Source: Rhodothermia bacterium (lineage in GTDB: Bacteria > Bacteroidota > Rhodothermia > Rhodothermales > UBA2364). From it: 64,000 bases of DNA. Location of the stretch: NCBI GenBank assembly GCA_017303715.1, contig JAFLBZ010000008.1, positions 62,001 to 126,000 of the forward strand, written 5' to 3'. Below the pieces are notes generated by a model that saw nothing but the letters and a program-made list of their open reading frames with translations, searched no databases and was not told the origin of the DNA. The position numbers and the translations under genes are program-made. Of the stretch, positions 60,811-64,000 are shown piece by piece (position 1 is the stretch's first letter; every line of letters starts with the position of its first letter).

Positions 60811-60896
60811 GCATTTTACAAGCGACCTCATCGGTTCTTTCTTGGCCATCATTCCTTTTAAGTCATCCAAATTAATCCTTTCAAAACCAACCAATC

Positions 60897-63800
60897 ATGG
60901 CAGATCAGCATAGCGTTCTAACTGTAGATGGCAACGAAGCCGCTGCTTATGTGGCCTATCGCGTGAACGAGGTTTGCGCCATTTACCCCATCACCCCGTC
61001 TTCTACAATGGCCGAACTTGCCGACGAATGGGCGGCAAAGGGCATTAAAAACCTCTGGGGCAATGTACCGGAGGTCATCGAGATGCAAAGTGAAGGGGGA
61101 GCAGCCGGAACTGTACACGGCGCATTGCAAACGGGTGCATTAACCACCACCTTTACAGCTTCGCAAGGGCTGATGCTGATGTTGCCGAATATGTATAAAA
61201 TTGCCGGAGAACTCACCGCTGCGGTTTTTCATGTGGCGGCACGTTCCTTGGCCGCACAAGGACTCTCTATCTTTGGGGATCATAGCGATGTGATGGCGGC
61301 CCGTACCACCGGATTTGCCATGCTCTCCTCGGCCAATGTGCAAGAAGCGCACGACTTTGCCCTGATTGCTCAGGCCGCAACCCTCGAAAGCCGTTTGCCC
61401 TTTATTCATTTTTTTGATGGTTTCCGGACGTCGCATGAGGTGAATAAAATCAATGTCTTGTCTGATGAGCAAATCCGCCTGCTCATCAACGATGATTTGG
61501 TCATTGGACACCGGAGCCGCGCACTCAATCCTGACAATCCATTCATTCGAGGGACGGCGCAAAACCCCGATGTCTATTTTCAAGGGCGCGAAACCGTCAA
61601 TCCATTTTATGCCCGCACGCCCGATGTGGTCGAAAAAGTGATGCAACATTTTGCAAAAGTGACTGGACGGACGTATCAACCCTTTGAATACACTGGCGCA
61701 CCAGATGCAGACCGCGTGGTGGTGGTGATGGGTTCTGGTGGGGAAACGGTTATTGAAACGGCTAAGTATTTGGTACAACAAGGCGAAAAAGTAGGCGTTT
61801 TGCATGTTCGGCTCTATCGTCCCTTTTCTGCGAAACACCTCTTTGCGGTTTTGCCAAACACCGTCACCAGATTGGCCGTGTTGGATCGGTGCAAGGAGCC
61901 GGGTGGCATGGGCGAGCCGCTTTATCAAGACCTACTGGCTGCCTTCGTAGAGGCATTTACGCACGGTACTTATCCCATAATGCCGCGAATAGTGGGTGGA
62001 CGCTATGGCTTGTCCTCGAAAGAATTTACACCCGGAATGGCCAAAGCCGTTTTTGACGAGTTGAAAAAAGATCATCCCAAAAACCACTTTACGGTTGGTA
62101 TTGTAGATGATGTCTCCCATACCCATTTGGTATATGATCCAAGCTTCTCGTTGGATGAATCCAGTTGGACACAAGCCCTCTTCTTTGGCTTGGGGGCAGA
62201 TGGAACGGTAGGCGCAAACAAAAACAGCATCAAAATCATCGGAGAATCCACCAATTTATATGGGCAAGGTTATTTTGTATATGACTCCAAAAAGTCCGGA
62301 GCGCGGACGGTTTCGCACTTGCGCTTCGGGCCGGATCCAATCCGAGCGCCCTATTTAATTCGAGAAGCCGATTTTGTGGCGGGACACCAATTTAATTTTG
62401 TGGATCGGGTGGATATGCTTTCATTGGCACGGACTGGCGCTACGTTCTTGCTCAACAGTCCTTATGGGCCGGAGGACGTTTGGGCGCATTTGCCGCAAAC
62501 CGTTCAGGAAGCCCTTATTGCCAAAAAGTTGCATTTCTATGTGATAGATGCCAATACGGTTGCGCGTAAAACAGGCATGGGCGGGCGCGTAAATACCATT
62601 ATGCAAACCTGTTTCTTTGCCCTCTCTGGCGTATTGCCCCGTGAAGAAGCCATTTTACAGATTAAGAAAGCAATCGAGAAAACCTATTACAAAAAAGGCC
62701 AAGCCGTGATTGCGCAAAACTTCCGTGCGGTAGATCAAACCTTGGAAAACCTATTCGAGGTTTCGGTTCCAGACACCGTTACATCCACACGAGCACGCAC
62801 CGAAGTAGTCTCGATGGAAGCGCCAGAATTTGTGCAACGTGTCACCGCAAAAATGATGGCAGGCTTGGGTGACGAATTGCCCGTTAGTATGTTGCCCGCA
62901 GACGGAACGTATCCTTCAGGTACCACAAAATGGGAAAAGCGTGATATTGCGGACTTTGTGCCGGCGTGGGATCCAACCGTCTGTATCCAATGTGGGAACT
63001 GTAGCTTTGTGTGTCCGCATAGCGTAATTCGCGCCAAATTTTATCACAAAGACCATTTAGCCGATGCCCCGACGGACTTTCCGTCTGCACCGATCAATGC
63101 GCGTGGTTTTCCTGATACCCGCTATACGCTTCAGGTGTATGAAGAAGACTGTACAGGTTGTACACTTTGTGTGGAAGCTTGTCCGGCCACCAATCCTGAA
63201 GATCGTTCCCGAAAGGCCATTAATATGCGGCCCAATACCGCTCCTAAATCCGAAATTAGGACAAAAATCGGCTTCTTCGAGTCGCTGCCAATTAACGACC
63301 GCGCACGGGTGAATTTTGCGACAGTGCATGGAACACAGTTTTTAGAACCACTTTTCGAGTTTTCGGGTGCTTGTGCAGGCTGTGGCGAAACGCCTTATGT
63401 GCGCTTGCTGACCCAACTCTTCGGAGATCGCTTGGTTGTGGCCAATGCCACAGGATGTTCTTCCATTTATGGCGGCAATTTACCAACCACGCCTTGGGCC
63501 AAAAATGCAGAAGGAAAAGGCCCTGCATGGTCTAACTCCCTTTTCGAGGACAATGCCGAGTTTGGCTTGGGAATGCGCGTTACGGCGGATAAACACCATG
63601 CACTGGCCATCGAGCTTTTATGGCAATTAGCACCGCGTTTAGGCTTCGATTTTGTAAAGCGCATCGCAGAGGCTCCGCAAGTTCTGGAGTCCGAGATCGT
63701 GGCACAACGGACACGGGTAAGAGAACTCAAATCCCGTTTACAGGCTATGTACACTGCCGAGGCACGGCATTTACTCTCTGTGGCCGATCATCTGGTACGA

Positions 63801-64000
63801 CGAAGTGTTTGGTTAGTAGGTGGAGATGGCTGGGCCTATGACATCGGCTCTGGTGGATTAGACCACGCCCTTTCTACCGGACGAAACATCAATGTGCTGG
63901 TTTTAGATACCGAGGTGTATTCCAATACGGGCGGGCAAAGTTCTAAGGCTACGCCAACCGCCGCAACGGCCAAATTTGCCGCTGCCGGAAAACGGGTCGG
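60897..64000 (+). CDS. nifJ: Pyruvate:ferredoxin (flavodoxin) oxidoreductase, 3' end cut by window
   Basis: Large single-chain PFOR that converts pyruvate to acetyl-CoA and reduces ferredoxin or flavodoxin. The frame runs from the ATG at 60897 to the window edge without a stop (1034 of roughly 1180-1200 residues). Domain I has the TPP region YPITPSSTMAE and GTVHGALQTGALTTTFTASQ. The ferredoxin domain carries CIQCGNCSFVCPH (from base 62982) and CTGCTLCVEACPATNP (from 63150). The C-terminal TPP domain has CAGCGETPYVRL (from 63372), NATGCSSIYGGN and LDTEVYSNTGGQSSKATPT. The GltD-like reductase upstream is its probable electron partner. Confidence 0.95.
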   Translation, partial: MADQHSVLTVDGNEAAAYVAYRVNEVCAIYPITPSSTMAELADEWAAKGIKNLWGNVPEVIEMQSEGGAAGTVHGALQTGALTTTFTASQGLMLMLPNMYKIAGELTAAVFHVAARSLAAQGLSIFGDHSDVMAARTTGFAMLSSANVQEAHDFALIAQAATLESRLPFIHFFDGFRTSHEVNKINVLSDEQIRLLINDDLVIGHRSRALNPDNPFIRGTAQNPDVYFQGRETVNPFYARTPDVVEKVMQHFAKVTGRTYQPFEYTGAPDADRVVVVMGSGGETVIETAKYLVQQGEKVGVLHVRLYRPFSAKHLFAVLPNTVTRLAVLDRCKEPGGMGEPLYQDLLAAFVEAFTHGTYPIMPRIVGGRYGLSSKEFTPGMAKAVFDELKKDHPKNHFTVGIVDDVSHTHLVYDPSFSLDESSWTQALFFGLGADGTVGANKNSIKIIGESTNLYGQGYFVYDSKKSGARTVSHLRFGPDPIRAPYLIREADFVAGHQFNFVDRVDMLSLARTGATFLLNSPYGPEDVWAHLPQTVQEALIAKKLHFYVIDANTVARKTGMGGRVNTIMQTCFFALSGVLPREEAILQIKKAIEKTYYKKGQAVIAQNFRAVDQTLENLFEVSVPDTVTSTRARTEVVSMEAPEFVQRVTAKMMAGLGDELPVSMLPADGTYPSGTTKWEKRDIADFVPAWDPTVCIQCGNCSFVCPHSVIRAKFYHKDHLADAPTDFPSAPINARGFPDTRYTLQVYEEDCTGCTLCVEACPATNPEDRSRKAINMRPNTAPKSEIRTKIGFFESLPINDRARVNFATVHGTQFLEPLFEFSGACAGCGETPYVRLLTQLFGDRLVVANATGCSSIYGGNLPTTPWAKNAEGKGPAWSNSLFEDNAEFGLGMRVTADKHHALAIELLWQLAPRLGFDFVKRIAEAPQVLESEIVAQRTRVRELKSRLQAMYTAEARHLLSVADHLVRRSVWLVGGDGWAYDIGSGGLDHALSTGRNINVLVLDTEVYSNTGGQSSKATPTAATAKFAAAGKRV

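Noticed and set aside
61140-61928. A 262-codon open frame on the minus strand inside nifJ
   Set aside because: Lies opposite conserved PFOR sequence, is rich in His/Arg from reverse reading, and shows no motif.

Overview
The window looks like chromosomal DNA of a free-living, Gram-negative member of the Bacteroidota/Rhodothermota (possibly Rhodothermia or Balneolia). Evidence: a secreted protein ends in a PNPF-type type IX secretion sorting domain (14410-16041). Coding starts mostly lack a Shine-Dalgarno sequence. Several upstream regions carry TTTG-N19/20-TAnnTTTG-like promoters instead of sigma70 boxes. The gene content (MrdA/RodA, BatA-like protein, carboxynorspermidine decarboxylase, NhaD, OmpL47-type repeats) fits that group. 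No rRNA, CRISPR array, phage or intact insertion sequence was seen. There is one tRNA (Glu, UUC).

Layout. 1-6529: cell elongation (mrdA, truncated at the left edge, and rodA), a TldD protease gene overlapping rodA, and a bifunctional Rel (p)ppGpp enzyme on the opposite strand. 6887-16041: a tightly packed seven-gene same-strand cluster of a transmembrane Ser/Thr kinase, three exported CsgG/FlgO/FlgT-like or related proteins, an outer-membrane barrel, a lipoprotein and a fibronectin-III/dockerin/T9SS protein. I know no described system with this order; it is the best candidate for something new. 16199-26379: parvulin lipoprotein, acyl-CoA synthetase, HhH-GPD protein, a PucC/BCD-family transporter beside a Tat-type amine oxidase, two small membrane proteins, an SDR and an FprA-type ferredoxin reductase. 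26582-33149 (minus strand except one gene): phosphohexomutase, coaE, DUF1295 protein, leuS. 33406-41061: nspC, a membrane SpoIIE-type phosphatase, a hypothetical protein, formate-tetrahydrofolate ligase, a THUMP rRNA methyltransferase. 41375-48978: BatA-like protein and partner, threonine synthase, outer-membrane protein, LolC/E-type permease, and a chaN/cytochrome c pair. 49231-57451: membrane-anchored OmpL47-repeat protein, tRNA-Glu, STAS protein, B3/B4 protein, NhaD, a cupin-GNAT fusion, a phosphoribosyltransferase, a hydroxypyruvate-isomerase-like protein and an Asp-box repeat protein. 57452-64000: a repeat-rich spacer, an OmpR-type regulator, and a GltD-like Fe-S flavoprotein followed by pyruvate:ferredoxin oxidoreductase (nifJ, truncated at the right edge).

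The genes are mostly core metabolism and envelope biology. The redox genes (fprA, the GltD-like protein, nifJ) would together link pyruvate oxidation, ferredoxin and NADPH. Signalling genes (Ser/Thr kinase, SpoIIE phosphatase, STAS protein, orphan response regulator, Rel) are scattered. A second structure not explained by genes is a family of short related repeats in spacers at about 28.2, 49.2, 51.5, 57.8 and 58.05 kb, several attached to small hairpins.
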